NCBI GenBank assembly: GCA_017399065.1
Contig: JAFQEL010000009.1
Location: forward strand, 1-55,269
DNA from: Clostridia bacterium
Lineage (GTDB): Bacteria; Bacillota; Clostridia; Oscillospirales; Acutalibacteraceae
Direction of reading: 5' to 3'
Length of the DNA: 55,269 nucleotides
The notes under the pieces are model-generated. The model saw only the letters and a list, made by a program, of their open reading frames with translations, was not told where the DNA came from and made no database searches. Position 1 is the first letter of the stretch; each line of letters begins with the position of its first letter. Below, one piece after another: positions 1-9,203 of this stretch. The position numbers were made by a program, and so were the translations under genes.

Positions 1-2628
1 GCTGAAAATAAGTGGAATTCGTTCTTCAATACAGTTACGTTCGGCTATTTCTTCAAAGAAACACAGTCAATAACAATCACCGCATCCGACGAGACAAGCG
101 GAATTGCAAAGATTGAATACGTTGTTGCAACCGAAGAAATCACAGATTTTGAAAACGCAGAATGGATTGAATACACCGAAGCATTCACTATTCAGCCCAA
201 CTCAAAGAACGTAATCTATGCAAAGGCAACCGATAAAGCAGGCAGAACAATTATTATAAATTCCGACGGTATCGTTGTTTACAGCGATTCACAGGTAACT
301 ACAGCCGATACTCTGATATATACTCTTACAACTATTGAAGATGTTGAGTATTCCGTTGATTTCAAGGGCAACACCGTTGATTACGTTAAGATTAATAACG
401 ATGAACTCAGTACTGATGAATACGAAGCAACTGAAAACAGCATAATCATCAAGGGCGAATACGTTGAAAATCTTGCAGCCGATGTTGTTTATGAAATCGT
501 AATAGGTATCGATCCTATGGGCGAGAACTTTGCCGTTGGCGATGCTCCTGCCGAAATGAAGGCATATCTTGCAGTAGAAAAGATTACGGGCAGCGTAATT
601 ATCATAAACGATATAAGCAAGGTTTATGATGGCACTCCCGTTGAAGCTCCGCAGTATGAAACAATCGGTACAGGCGAAGTTACAATAAAATATACCAGTG
701 CAATCGGCGAACCTCAGTATACGGATGTTGTTCCTACAGAGGCAGGAACATATTTTGTTGTGGCTGAAATTGCAGAAACAAACAAATCAACTTATGATTT
801 CGGTGTTGCCGAATTCACAATTGCAAAGGCAGATTCTGCAATTACTGCCGCGCCTACACCTAACACTCTCACATATAACGGCAAAGCACATAATCTTATT
901 TCCGCAGGCGAAGCAACCGGCGGCACAATGGTTTACAGTCTTGACGGTACAGAATATTCCGAAACAATCCCCAAAGGCACGGATGCAGGCGATTACACCG
1001 TGTATTATAAAGTCATCGGTGATTCAAACCACAATGACACCGAGCCTGCAACGGTTATTGTTACAATCAACGCAAAGGATATTTCCGACGGATTTATAAT
1101 TCTCGGCGCTCCTCTCACCTATAACGGCAAAGAGCAGACACAGACCGTTGAAAAGGTTCTTCCGACGGGCACCGCTCCCGAAGCAACTTATACAGTCGGC
1201 GGCAACAAGGCAACAAACGTCGGCGTATATCTGCTCACAGTAACAGGTACGGGCAACTTCACGGGCGAAGCAAAGATTGCTTACGAAATAGCGCTCGATG
1301 ACGAATGCATTTCTCACCTTGACCGTGTTGAAGATAACGGCGTGATGAAGTGGAACGTTAAGTCAACCGACAGAGAGAGCCTTGAATACGTTATTGATCA
1401 GCTCAACAACGCAGTAACCGATATTGCAGATGCTGACACAAAAAACGAATGGGCAGACACCAAGGAAGCTTGCGAGGATATGCTCCGCATCATCAACAGC
1501 ATTGAGCTGGCAATTGCAGACGTTGAAGAAGATTACGCAGGCTTCAGCGAAGATACAGTCAAATCAAGCGATATTCCTGCGCTTGATGAGATTGTCAGCA
1601 AGGTAAACGAAATCAAGGACCGCTACGGCTTCAACCTTACCGACGAAGAAGCAAAGAAGCTTGAAGATATACTTGACGGAATTGAAAAGCTTAAAGCGAA
1701 AATTGCAGAAACAGCAGAAGAAATAGAAAGAATTGACGAAGCTGTAAACGGCTACGACAAAGAAACTGTTAAGTCAAGCAACGAAGATGCAATTAATCAG
1801 CTCAAGGAGGATATCAAGGCTCTCACCGACAGCGATAATCTTACCGAAGATGAAAGAGCGGCTCTTGAAGAAACCGAAAAGGCAATAGACGAGCTTGTTG
1901 AAAAGCTCGCAGAGGTTGCAGAGGAAATCAAGAAGGTTGATGAAGCTGTTAAGTCCTATGACGAAGAAACGGTAAAGTCAACCGACAAGGAAGACCTCGC
2001 ACAGCTCAAAGAAGATATTCAGGCTCTTATCGACAGCACCAACACAACCGAAAACGAAAAGACCGCTCTTGAAGAAATGATTGAAAAGGTTGAAGGTCTT
2101 GAAGATAAGATCGAAGAAATCGAAACACAGCTTGAAAGAATCGAAGGTATTGAAAACATCTACAACCCTGAAACAGTAACAAGCGATGATAAGGCAGCTA
2201 TTCAAAAAACAATTGATGAAATCGAAGCTGTAAATCCTGATAACCTTACCGACGAGCAGAAGGCTGAGTATGAAGAAATCAAGGCAGGTCTTGAAGCTCT
2301 TCTTGATGAAATTGCAGCAGCAGAAAAGGATGTTGCAGACATCGGCATTGAACTTGAAAAGTTCGACGAAGAAAGAGTAACAAAGTTCTGGGAAGATGAT
2401 ATTGAAGCTCTCAAGGCAAAGCTTGACGAACTCCTTGCAGACGATAATATGGGCGAAGCAGAAAAAGCAAAGCTGGATGAATACAAGGCTCAGGCTGAAA
2501 AGCTCATTGAAATCATCAACACACCCAAAGAATATTTCTCACTCCGCTTCTTCTATCTCATCTGGGATTGCCTCACTTGGAAATACAACGGCATTCTTGG
2601 GTTCTTCTCACAGCTTTTCGCAAAGTAA
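1..2628 (+). CDS. Large secreted Ig-like / coiled-coil repeat protein (5' partial)
   Basis: The reading frame is open from the first base, so this is the C-terminal 875 residues of a larger protein; the ATG at 517 is internal. From the left edge: an Ig-like segment (about residues 1-95), a possible X2-type segment (100-170), then three MBG-like bacterial Ig domains (about 195-430), marked by recurring VYDGTPV and LTYNGK motifs and an 'AGTY/AGDYTV' pattern. From about residue 480 come roughly five helical repeats of 65-75 residues built on 'Y(D/N)EETVKSSD ... LTDEE'. The tail (about 845-875) is aromatic and hydrophobic, with no LPxTG. Highly acidic composition and the Ig modules suggest an exported surface or carbohydrate-binding protein. 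The N-terminal catalytic or binding part, if any, lies outside the window. Confidence 0.85.
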   Translation, partial: AENKWNSFFNTVTFGYFFKETQSITITASDETSGIAKIEYVVATEEITDFENAEWIEYTEAFTIQPNSKNVIYAKATDKAGRTIIINSDGIVVYSDSQVTTADTLIYTLTTIEDVEYSVDFKGNTVDYVKINNDELSTDEYEATENSIIIKGEYVENLAADVVYEIVIGIDPMGENFAVGDAPAEMKAYLAVEKITGSVIIINDISKVYDGTPVEAPQYETIGTGEVTIKYTSAIGEPQYTDVVPTEAGTYFVVAEIAETNKSTYDFGVAEFTIAKADSAITAAPTPNTLTYNGKAHNLISAGEATGGTMVYSLDGTEYSETIPKGTDAGDYTVYYKVIGDSNHNDTEPATVIVTINAKDISDGFIILGAPLTYNGKEQTQTVEKVLPTGTAPEATYTVGGNKATNVGVYLLTVTGTGNFTGEAKIAYEIALDDECISHLDRVEDNGVMKWNVKSTDRESLEYVIDQLNNAVTDIADADTKNEWADTKEACEDMLRIINSIELAIADVEEDYAGFSEDTVKSSDIPALDEIVSKVNEIKDRYGFNLTDEEAKKLEDILDGIEKLKAKIAETAEEIERIDEAVNGYDKETVKSSNEDAINQLKEDIKALTDSDNLTEDERAALEETEKAIDELVEKLAEVAEEIKKVDEAVKSYDEETVKSTDKEDLAQLKEDIQALIDSTNTTENEKTALEEMIEKVEGLEDKIEEIETQLERIEGIENIYNPETVTSDDKAAIQKTIDEIEAVNPDNLTDEQKAEYEEIKAGLEALLDEIAAAEKDVADIGIELEKFDEERVTKFWEDDIEALKAKLDELLADDNMGEAEKAKLDEYKAQAEKLIEIINTPKEYFSLRFFYLIWDCLTWKYNGILGFFSQLFAK

Positions 2629-2645
2629 CGACATAATAACACTTA

Positions 2646-2676
2646 AAGCCGACGTATTAAACTGCGTCGGCTTTTC
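2646..2676 (+). terminator. Rho-independent terminator of the surface protein gene
   Basis: A nine-base stem AAGCCGACG/CGTCGGCTT at 2646-2673 closes a loop of about ten bases and runs into TTTTC. It lies 18 bases after the stop codon of the upstream gene. Confidence 0.75.
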
Positions 2677-2722
2677 AGACTGCCGATAAAATCGCCGAGA
2701 GCACGCACAAAGAAAATATAGA

Positions 2723-2739
2723 AACGGTCTTTGACCGTT
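2723..2739. repeat. Short palindrome AACGGTC-TTT-GACCGTT
   Basis: A perfect 7-bp inverted repeat between two converging genes. The same core (ACGGTC/GACCGT) recurs in the longer palindrome at 13794-13813, so this looks like a degenerate member of a dispersed intergenic palindrome family. Confidence 0.45.
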
Positions 2740-2753
2740 ACGCAAATAAACCG

Positions 2754-2793
2754 AAAAAACATCAGGAGGATTTTCAAGTAAATCTTCCTGATG
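2754..2793 (-). terminator. Rho-independent terminator of the als operon
   Basis: Read on the minus strand, CATCAGGA...TCCTGATG forms a long stem extended by an ATTT/AAAT portion (2760-2793) and is followed by TTTTTTCGG. It lies about 25 bases beyond the rpiB stop codon and ends the minus-strand operon. Confidence 0.8.
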
Positions 2794-2816
2794 TTTATAT
2801 TTATTATATAATATTT

Positions 2817-3245
2817 TTACTCCAGCATATCAATTCTGTTCTTGTGTCTGCCGCCTTCAAATTCTCCGCTGAGCCAAGCATCAACTATCATCAGCGCAAG
2901 GTCACGGCCGATTACTCTTGAACCGATTGCAAGGATGTTTGTGTCGTTGTGCTGACGTGAGAGCAAAGCAGAGTAAGGCTCGCTGCACACTACCGCACGC
3001 ACCCCTTTTACCTTGTTTGCGGCAATCGAAATGCCGACACCCGTTCCGCAGATGACTATTCCTTTTTCACATTCGCCTTTTGTTACAGCTTCGGCAACAG
3101 CTTTGCCGAATACAGGGTAATCCGTACGCTGAGTGCTGTGTGTGCCGAAATCCTTGATGCTGTAACCCTTGGTCTGCAGGTGTTCTATGATATGCGTTTT
3201 CAGCTCAAATCCGACGTGGTCACAGCCGATTGCGATCTGTGTCAT
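2817..3245 (-). CDS. rpiB: Ribose-5-phosphate / allose-6-phosphate isomerase (RpiB family)
   Basis: The 142-residue RpiB/LacAB-family protein interconverts aldose and ketose sugar phosphates in the cytoplasm. Visible family residues are GCDHVG (Asp9, His10), the catalytic-type Cys66 in VICGTGVGIS, and His99 in RQHNDTN. It is the last gene of the als operon; its ATG overlaps the alsB stop by four bases, implying translational coupling. In Escherichia coli RpiB isomerises both ribose-5-phosphate and allose-6-phosphate, and rpiB lies beside the als genes there too. Here the inferred job is allose-6-phosphate to allulose-6-phosphate, with ribose-5-phosphate isomerisation also possible. Family assignment is certain; substrate rests on context. 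Confidence 0.93.
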   Translation of the reverse strand: MTQIAIGCDHVGFELKTHIIEHLQTKGYSIKDFGTHSTQRTDYPVFGKAVAEAVTKGECEKGIVICGTGVGISIAANKVKGVRAVVCSEPYSALLSRQHNDTNILAIGSRVIGRDLALMIVDAWLSGEFEGGRHKNRIDMLE

Positions 3246-4252
3246 TTCACGTTTTCCTTTGTCACGATATTTGAGTCAACGGGAATCATCTGAGGCTCTG
3301 CCTTCGGATCAAACTTCGGCTTGTTCTTAGCCGCTTCAACCATTTTTCTAAGCGAGGTTGCACCGATTTCTGCAGGGTCCTGTGCAACGGTTGCGTCAAG
3401 CTGACCTGCACGGATTGACTCGAGTGCTTCTGCCGAGCCGTCTGTGCCTACAACAATGATTTCACCTAGCTTGTCAGCGTTGATTACCGCCTGAAGTGCA
3501 CCGAGAGCCATTGTGTCGTTACAGCAGTAAATCGCTTTTAATTCAGGGTACATCTGAATATAGCTTGTGGCTGTATCGAGCGCCTTCTGTCTGTCCCAGT
3601 CTGCAGGCTGAGAAGCAACAAGGTCAATGTCATCTGCTGCCTTGAATGCCTTTGTCGCACCTGCTTTTCTTGATTCGCCCGAGGCGTTGCCTGCTTTACC
3701 CTCAATAATCGCAACGTCACCGCCGTCTTCACCAAGCTGTGTGATGATAAATTTCGCTCCCTTTTCGCCGACTGCTACGTTGTCTGTTGTCGCAAATGCA
3801 ATAACACTGCCGCCTGCGTTTCGAAGTGTGTCAATGTCAATCTTCTCGTCGATATTCATTACATATATGCCTTTTTCGTTTGCCTGCACAATACCGTTTA
3901 TAAGGTTGGTGGGGGAGAGAGGAGCGACACCGATTGCCTTATAATCCTTGGTAAGGCAGTTTTCAAATATTGTCAGCTGACCTGCCGTGTCCTCTTCGCT
4001 CTGTGCGGCAAAAATGTCTACCTTTACGCCGAGAGCCTTTGCCTCTTCCTCAATACCTGCCTTCATTTTTGCCCAGAAATCGTTTGAAAGTGTTTTGAGA
4101 ATTATTGCGTAATCTGCCTTACCCGAAGCCATATCGGATACACCTGAGCTGTCAGGCTTAGGATTTTCGTCATCATTGCCGCCGCAGGCAGTGAGTGTAC
4201 AACAGATTATGGAGAGTGCGATTAACGCCGCGGTAATTTTTCTGATTTTCAT
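3242..4252 (-). CDS. alsB: D-allose ABC transporter substrate-binding lipoprotein
   Basis: This is a periplasmic-binding-protein-like sugar receptor of the ribose/allose family, here a lipoprotein on the outer face of the membrane. A signal sequence ends in the lipobox LTAC with Cys23 followed by GGN. Stretches such as ILKTLSNDFW, IDEKIDID, VAIIEGKAGNASGE and VASQPADWDR match the remembered E. coli AlsB sequence almost word for word, well beyond general ribose-binding similarity. An in-frame ATG at 4270 overlaps the alsK stop but lacks a Shine-Dalgarno sequence, whereas the ATG at 4252 has AAGAGGT about eight bases upstream and gives a normal signal peptide; I chose 4252. It feeds sugar to AlsC/AlsA. 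Confidence 0.92.
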   Translation of the reverse strand: MKIRKITAALIALSIICCTLTACGGNDDENPKPDSSGVSDMASGKADYAIILKTLSNDFWAKMKAGIEEEAKALGVKVDIFAAQSEEDTAGQLTIFENCLTKDYKAIGVAPLSPTNLINGIVQANEKGIYVMNIDEKIDIDTLRNAGGSVIAFATTDNVAVGEKGAKFIITQLGEDGGDVAIIEGKAGNASGESRKAGATKAFKAADDIDLVASQPADWDRQKALDTATSYIQMYPELKAIYCCNDTMALGALQAVINADKLGEIIVVGTDGSAEALESIRAGQLDATVAQDPAEIGATSLRKMVEAAKNKPKFDPKAEPQMIPVDSNIVTKENVK

Positions 4253-4266
4253 ATTTTTACCTCTTT

Positions 4267-5196
4267 TCATTTGTTTGTTATATTATTCCCGATTTGGCGC
4301 AGATATTCATTCAGCGCAAAATCACCGCTGCCGAAAACTCCGCTTTGCTGGTCGTGCTTTGTGAATATGAGCGTCAGATTTTTCTCGGGATACGGCTTGC
4401 GAGTGTAAAATCTTACCGAGTCGGTCAGTACTTCTTTCGGAAAATCCTCCATATCAACAACACCGCCGCCTATGATACAGCAGTCGGGGTCGAGTATGTT
4501 GACCTGGGTTGCTATCGGAATGGCAAGGTCACGTACAAATTTTTGCAGCACGGGGCTGTTTTTGTGCTCTTTGAACACCTTTTTAATATCGGTGTCGGGG
4601 AAATGCTGTGCCGCAAGCTCTTCAAGTGCCTTGCCTGAGCATCGTGTTTCAATACATCCTACATTGCCGCAGGTGCAAACATCCGTACTGTCAATTATCG
4701 GCACGTGCCCCAGTTCACCCGCAACGCCGTTACTGCCGCTGTAAAGCCTTCCTCCTATTGATATTGCGTTACCGAAGCCCGTGCCTATATAAAATCCGAG
4801 TACGGTTGTTTCACCGAGAAGAGCGAGCTTTGCAATGTCGTTATGGAGCAAAAAATTAACATCTCTGTCTACGTAAACGGGAAAGCCGAAATACTCTTCA
4901 AAGCTGCCGAAATCTGCGTTGTCAAAGCCTTTCAGATTCGGTGAGGAATAAACCTTTTTCTTGTCCTTGCTCACTATTGCGGGTATGCCTATTGCCGCCG
5001 ACTTTATCCTTCCTTCAAAGCCGCTGTTTTTCAGGTAGCTTTTTATTTCGTCTTTCAGTATTTCTACAGCGTTTCCGTGCGAAAAAATGCCGCTTGATGT
5101 GCGTGTGAAGGTGTAAATCCTGCCGTCACCGCCGACGGCACCCATACGGAAATTAGTGCCGCCTATATCAATTCCGAGTGCAAATATACTGCTCAT
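4267..5196 (-). CDS. alsK: D-allose kinase (ROK family)
   Basis: The 309-residue ROK kinase would phosphorylate imported allose at C6. Visible: the N-terminal phosphate-binding motif GIDIGGTN, the ROK signature GVAGELGH, and the zinc-type cluster CTCGNVGC. IPAIVSKDK, SSPNL, RDVNFLL and IIGGGVVDM resemble E. coli AlsK specifically rather than NagK or GlcK. The ATG has GGAGG nine bases upstream, inside the end of alsE, from which it is separated by three bases. Downstream the alsB frame begins almost at the stop codon. Kinase family is certain; allose specificity follows from the complete operon and sequence resemblance. Confidence 0.92.
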   Translation of the reverse strand: MSSIFALGIDIGGTNFRMGAVGGDGRIYTFTRTSSGIFSHGNAVEILKDEIKSYLKNSGFEGRIKSAAIGIPAIVSKDKKKVYSSPNLKGFDNADFGSFEEYFGFPVYVDRDVNFLLHNDIAKLALLGETTVLGFYIGTGFGNAISIGGRLYSGSNGVAGELGHVPIIDSTDVCTCGNVGCIETRCSGKALEELAAQHFPDTDIKKVFKEHKNSPVLQKFVRDLAIPIATQVNILDPDCCIIGGGVVDMEDFPKEVLTDSVRFYTRKPYPEKNLTLIFTKHDQQSGVFGSGDFALNEYLRQIGNNITNK

Positions 5197-5199
5197 GTT

Positions 5200-5880
5200 T
5201 TATTCCTCCGTTGTTGCTTTGCAGAAATTTGTCTGCATTTTTTCCCAAGCTGTTTCAAGGCTTGTGTCGAGCGAAAAAAGCCCCGATGTGCCGACAACAA
5301 AGCACTCGGCACCTGCCTTGTAAAGCTCGCCGAAGGTCTTTTCGTTGCACGAGCCGTCAATTTCGATGATATAGCTGTAGCCGTTTTTTTCTTTGAGCGT
5401 GCGTGCCTGCTCAATTTTTCTGAGCATCTGTTTTATAAAGCTCTGTCCTGCAAAGCCCGGGTCAACCGTCATTATCGTGATTTTGTCGAGCAGCTCAAGG
5501 TAATACTGTGCCGCAGAAAGGGGAGTGGCAGGGTTGAAAACAACTCCTGTTTTGCAACCCGCATTTTTGATTTTGGCTATTGTGCGGAATGCGTCTGCGT
5601 TTATTGTTTCTGCCTGAGGGCAGATGTATGCGGCACCTGCTTTGCTCAGTGGCTCGATGTAATCCGCAGGGTTGGTGACCATAAGATGACAGTCGAGCGG
5701 CTTTGCCGCAACCATTGATATTGCGCTTACAAAGTCAGGTGACAGAGTAAGGTTCGGCACATAGTGGCCGTCCATAATATCAACGTGATAAAAATCGCAT
5801 CGGGTGTTTAGAATTTCAATCTGATTTTTTATATCTAAAAAGTCCATACACATAAGCGATGGACTGAATAAAGCCGACAT
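5200..5880 (-). CDS. alsE: D-allulose-6-phosphate 3-epimerase
   Basis: This 226-residue TIM-barrel protein belongs to the ribulose-phosphate 3-epimerase family. It would convert allulose-6-phosphate to fructose-6-phosphate, linking allose to glycolysis. Metal and catalytic motifs are visible: DIMDGH near residue 36, DCHLMV, TVDPGFAGQ and EIDGSCN. SPSLMCMD, VPNLTLSP and KPLDCHLMV match remembered E. coli AlsE more closely than Rpe. The start codon lies two bases after the alsC stop, with AGGAGG inside the end of alsC. General Rpe activity is a possible alternative. Confidence 0.93.
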   Translation of the reverse strand: MSALFSPSLMCMDFLDIKNQIEILNTRCDFYHVDIMDGHYVPNLTLSPDFVSAISMVAAKPLDCHLMVTNPADYIEPLSKAGAAYICPQAETINADAFRTIAKIKNAGCKTGVVFNPATPLSAAQYYLELLDKITIMTVDPGFAGQSFIKQMLRKIEQARTLKEKNGYSYIIEIDGSCNEKTFGELYKAGAECFVVGTSGLFSLDTSLETAWEKMQTNFCKATTEE

Positions 5881-5882
5881 AG

Positions 5883-6857
5883 TTACCTCCTGTTTTCTGC
5901 CGCAACAAAGCGGTCAAGCGTTACCGAGCCGATAATAAGTGCACCCATTACAACCTGCTGAAGCGTGCTTGAGACAGAGAGCAGATTCATACCGAAGTTG
6001 ATAACGCCGATGATAAGTCCGCCCATAACAACGCCGAAAATTTTACCCTTACCGCCAAAAAAACTCGTACCGCCTATAATTGCCGCGGCTATTGCATAAG
6101 TCTCAAAGCCTGTTGCCGCCGCAGGCTCTGCAGAGCCGACACGTCCGAGCAGTACAACGCCTGCAATACCTGCACAAATACCCGAAATAATAAACACAAT
6201 CAGCATGTGAAGCTTTACGTTTATACCCGAATACCACGCGCTTTCCTTGTTGCCGCCAAGTGCGTAGATGTTTCGTCCGAGCTTTGTTTTTTTGGTAAGA
6301 AAAGCAAGCACAAGCGCTACTGCAAACGCAATCAGTGCCGCAACGGGTACGTAAAAAATACGCTGTGCCATAAACTTTGTAAAGCCCGCAGGGAAGCCAA
6401 AAACCGCACTTGAGTCGGAGATTATAAGCGTAACTCCGCGGAAAATTGCCTGCGTGCCGAGCGTGATAATAAACGGATGAAGTCCCGTTGAATTTACAAG
6501 GATACCGTTTAAAAATCCGAGCATAGCGCCCATAAAAATGCCGAGCAAAACGGCAAGTACGGGCGTTGTACCCGATACCATAAGCTTTGCCATAAACATA
6601 CCCGACAGCGCTACAACAGAGCCGACAGAAAGGTCGATACCTGCTATGAGTATTGCAAAAAATTCACCGAGAGCTATCAGGATATTTACCGAGCTCTGTG
6701 ACAAAATCTGCGTTACTGTTGACGATTGAAAGAAATATGTCGGCTTAAGCACGGCAAGAATAACAAGCAGCAGTGCCAGTATTCCGAGTGTGCCGTAGCG
6801 TTGCCATATTTGTTTGAAAGACAGTGTATTTTGTTTTACTTTATTTTCGGCTGTCAC
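5883..6857 (-). CDS. alsC: D-allose ABC transporter permease
   Basis: This is the inner-membrane permease of a ribose-type (CUT2) sugar ABC importer: about 324 residues with eight or more hydrophobic segments and the family signatures GIDLSVGSV and EAAIIGGTS-like SFFGGKG. An open frame extends upstream to an ATG at 6938, but that would overlap alsA by about 100 bases and add a basic, non-membrane leader. The GTG at 6857-6855 is preceded by AAAGGAG and gives the length usual for AlsC (about 326), so I start there; it overlaps the alsA stop by 17 bases. It pairs with AlsA and AlsB. Confidence 0.88.
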   Translation of the reverse strand: MTAENKVKQNTLSFKQIWQRYGTLGILALLLVILAVLKPTYFFQSSTVTQILSQSSVNILIALGEFFAILIAGIDLSVGSVVALSGMFMAKLMVSGTTPVLAVLLGIFMGAMLGFLNGILVNSTGLHPFIITLGTQAIFRGVTLIISDSSAVFGFPAGFTKFMAQRIFYVPVAALIAFAVALVLAFLTKKTKLGRNIYALGGNKESAWYSGINVKLHMLIVFIISGICAGIAGVVLLGRVGSAEPAAATGFETYAIAAAIIGGTSFFGGKGKIFGVVMGGLIIGVINFGMNLLSVSSTLQQVVMGALIIGSVTLDRFVAAENRR

Positions 6858-8397
6858 GTTTTTTCTCCTTTCCTTTTTCTGCGGTTGATGCCGCAACAAG
6901 CTTCTCCTCCGTTGCATCCTTACGGTCAAAGGTTGCAACTATTTCGCCTTCGCGGAATACCGAAATCGTGTCGCATACCGCCAGTAATTCGGGCAATTCC
7001 GAGCTTACGACAAGCACGCCCTTGCCCTCGTCGGCGAGCTTTCTCATCAGCGTGTAGATCTCACCCTTTGAGCCTACGTCAATACCCTTTGTCGGCTCAT
7101 CAAAAATAATTATCTGCGAGTCAGCGGCAAGCCATTTGCCGAGAATTACCTTCTGCTGGTTGCCGCCCGAAAGCTCCGTTATTCCCTGTGCGGTTGAATA
7201 GCATTTAATATTGAGCCTTTGCTTTTGTTCGTCTGCCCATTTTTCTTCCTGCTCTGCGGAGATAAGTCCCACGGTACCTCCGCCCGAGGATTTTTTTATA
7301 AAGGGAAGTACAGATATATTTTTCTTTATATTGAAGTTGTGAAAAAATCCTGTTTCACGGCGGTTTTCCGTTACCATTGCCAGACCGTTTTTTATCGACT
7401 GATACGGTGTGAGGCAATCCGCTTTTTGTCCGTAGATATATATTTCGCCCGATTCCCTCGGCTGAGCACCGAATATTGAGTTCATCATTTCGCTTCTGCC
7501 CGAGCCCACAAGACCCGAAAAGCCGAGTATTTCTCCGCGTCGGAGTTTGAATGATACGTTTTTTACTTTGCCGTCACGCCGTGTAAGATTTTTTACCTCA
7601 AATATAACCTCGGCTTTGTTGAAATCTGCATTCTCGTGCTGATAGCTGCCGCTTATCTGTCTGCCTACCATCATCGTTACAAGGTCGTCCTGTGTGACGT
7701 CGCTCACGTTTTTTGTGCCGACATACGTTCCGTCCTTGAGCACGGTCACGCGGTCGCCTATCTCCATAATTTCGCCGAGCTTGTGCGAAATAAAAACTAT
7801 GCCTTTGCCTTCTTTTTTCAGCTGACGCACAACCTTGAAAAGGTGTGCAACTTCGCTTGATGTGAGCGAGGTTGTCGGCTCATCCATAATCAGTATTTTG
7901 CTGTCTGCGGCAAGTGCCTTTGCAATTTCAACCTGCTGTTTTTCGGATATACTTAAGTTTTCTACAAATGTTTCAGGGTCACGGTTAAGTCCTACTTTTT
8001 CAAGCAGTTCCTTTGTATGCTCTTTCATCTGTGCGTAGTCAACCGTGTTTATAAAGCCGAGCTTTTTAGTCGGCAGGTGACCGACAAAGAGGTTTTCCTG
8101 AATGGAAAGCTCGTTGATTACGCTCAGCTCCTGATAGATTACGCTGATTCCGTTGTCACGCGAGTCTTTAGGGGTAAGCCCCGTAAATTCTTTGCCGCCG
8201 AGATTGATAGTGCCGCTTGTCGGCTTGTGTACACCGCTTAGTATTTTCATCAGCGTGCTTTTGCCTGCTCCGTTTTCACCGAGCAGGACGTGCACCTCGC
8301 CTGCAAGTATGTCAAAGGTGATACCGCTCAGTGCCGTTACACCGGGAAACTTTTTTACAACGTTTTTCATTGTCGCTAAGGTTTGTATTTTTATCAC
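6841..8397 (-). CDS. alsA: D-allose ABC transporter ATP-binding protein (two ATPase domains)
   Basis: This 518-residue duplicated ATPase energises ribose/allose-type import. The first half holds Walker A GENGAGKST (residues 40-48), signature LSISEKQQ and Walker B LIMDEP. The second half has the usual degenerate P-loop GLVGSGRSE, signature LSGGNQQK and Walker B IIFDEP. It is first in the als operon. The start is a GTG at 8397 closely preceded by AAAAGGT; an internal ATG at 8370 is possible. No clear minus-strand promoter with good spacing could be picked out in the 112-base divergent region, and no regulator gene (AlsR/RpiR) is next to it. Confidence 0.92.
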   Translation of the reverse strand: MIKIQTLATMKNVVKKFPGVTALSGITFDILAGEVHVLLGENGAGKSTLMKILSGVHKPTSGTINLGGKEFTGLTPKDSRDNGISVIYQELSVINELSIQENLFVGHLPTKKLGFINTVDYAQMKEHTKELLEKVGLNRDPETFVENLSISEKQQVEIAKALAADSKILIMDEPTTSLTSSEVAHLFKVVRQLKKEGKGIVFISHKLGEIMEIGDRVTVLKDGTYVGTKNVSDVTQDDLVTMMVGRQISGSYQHENADFNKAEVIFEVKNLTRRDGKVKNVSFKLRRGEILGFSGLVGSGRSEMMNSIFGAQPRESGEIYIYGQKADCLTPYQSIKNGLAMVTENRRETGFFHNFNIKKNISVLPFIKKSSGGGTVGLISAEQEEKWADEQKQRLNIKCYSTAQGITELSGGNQQKVILGKWLAADSQIIIFDEPTKGIDVGSKGEIYTLMRKLADEGKGVLVVSSELPELLAVCDTISVFREGEIVATFDRKDATEEKLVAASTAEKGKEKKRDSRK

Positions 8398-8450
8398 ACC
8401 TTTTAATGTCTGCTTTTATTTTAGTATGCTGATTCGTATGAAAAATATGC

Positions 8451-8480
8451 TTGCAATTTTTATTGAATATCCTGTATAAT
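8451..8480 (+). promoter_or_regulatory. Sigma-A type promoter for the cytidylate-kinase-like gene
   Basis: TTGCAA at 8451-8456 and TATAAT at 8475-8480 are separated by 18 bases. The site lies 30 bases before the ATG at 8510, which has AAGGAGG at 8496-8502. The divergent als operon starts at 8397, so its regulator may bind in the same gap. Confidence 0.7.
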
Positions 8481-8509
8481 ATCTATAGACCATTCAAGGA
8501 GGCTTTGTT

Positions 8510-9112
8510 ATGAATAAGGTTATAACTATCAGCCGTGAATTCTCAAGCGGAGGCCGTGAGTTTGCACGCCGTCTTGCCGATAAGCTTAATTTTGCTTATT
8601 ATGACAGCGAGATAATTACCGAGCTTGCAAAACGCACCAACCTTGCCGAGGAATATATAAGCAGTCTCAATGAGCAGAGTCCTGCACCGCTTCTTCCTAT
8701 TACTATAGGTAATACTTTTTCACCTATTGTTGATGTCAGATGGGAGCATCAGAATACAATTTTTGCCGAGCAGAGCAATCTCCTCAAGGAACTTGCCGAA
8801 AAGTCCGACTGCGTTATTGTCGGCCGCTGTGCGGATTACAGCCTTCGTGAGTTTAATCCGATACGTGTCAGACTGTATGCAGATATGGAATCGAGAATTG
8901 AGCGTTGCAGGTCAAGAGCGGCAGAAGGCGAGAATCTCACCGACAGAGAGATTAAGCAGAGGATAAACGAGATAGACAAATCAAGGTCTAAATATTATCA
9001 GTTCTATACAGGCAAAAAGTGGGCGGATATGCTCAACTACGATATCTGTATCAACACTACGGGTAAGGATATAAAACAGCTGGTTGAAGATTTTGCCGAA
9101 ACAATAAAATAA
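8510..9112 (+). CDS. Cytidylate kinase-like family protein
   Basis: The 200-residue protein has the N-terminal P-loop variant ITISREFSSGGREFA and a C-terminal 'SKYYQFYTGKKW' segment, both typical of the cytidylate-kinase-like (AAA_26) family common in gut Firmicutes. The family resembles nucleoside monophosphate kinases but lacks a proven substrate; it is not the housekeeping Cmk. It is monocistronic, bounded by its own promoter and a strong terminator. Cytosolic, no signal peptide. Family confident, reaction unknown. Confidence 0.85.
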   Translation: MNKVITISREFSSGGREFARRLADKLNFAYYDSEIITELAKRTNLAEEYISSLNEQSPAPLLPITIGNTFSPIVDVRWEHQNTIFAEQSNLLKELAEKSDCVIVGRCADYSLREFNPIRVRLYADMESRIERCRSRAAEGENLTDREIKQRINEIDKSRSKYYQFYTGKKWADMLNYDICINTTGKDIKQLVEDFAETIK

Positions 9113-9119
9113 ACTGCAG

Positions 9120-9151
9120 GGACAGTATCAAATCGCGATACTGTCCTTTTT
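9120..9151 (+). terminator. Rho-independent terminator
   Basis: A perfect ten-base stem GGACAGTATC/GATACTGTCC (9120-9129 with 9137-9146) is followed by TTTTT, seven bases after the preceding stop codon. Confidence 0.85.
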
Positions 9152-9203
9152 GATTTGACTGAAATGACATTTTATGGTATTTTTATCCAAAGGAGTGATT
9201 AGT

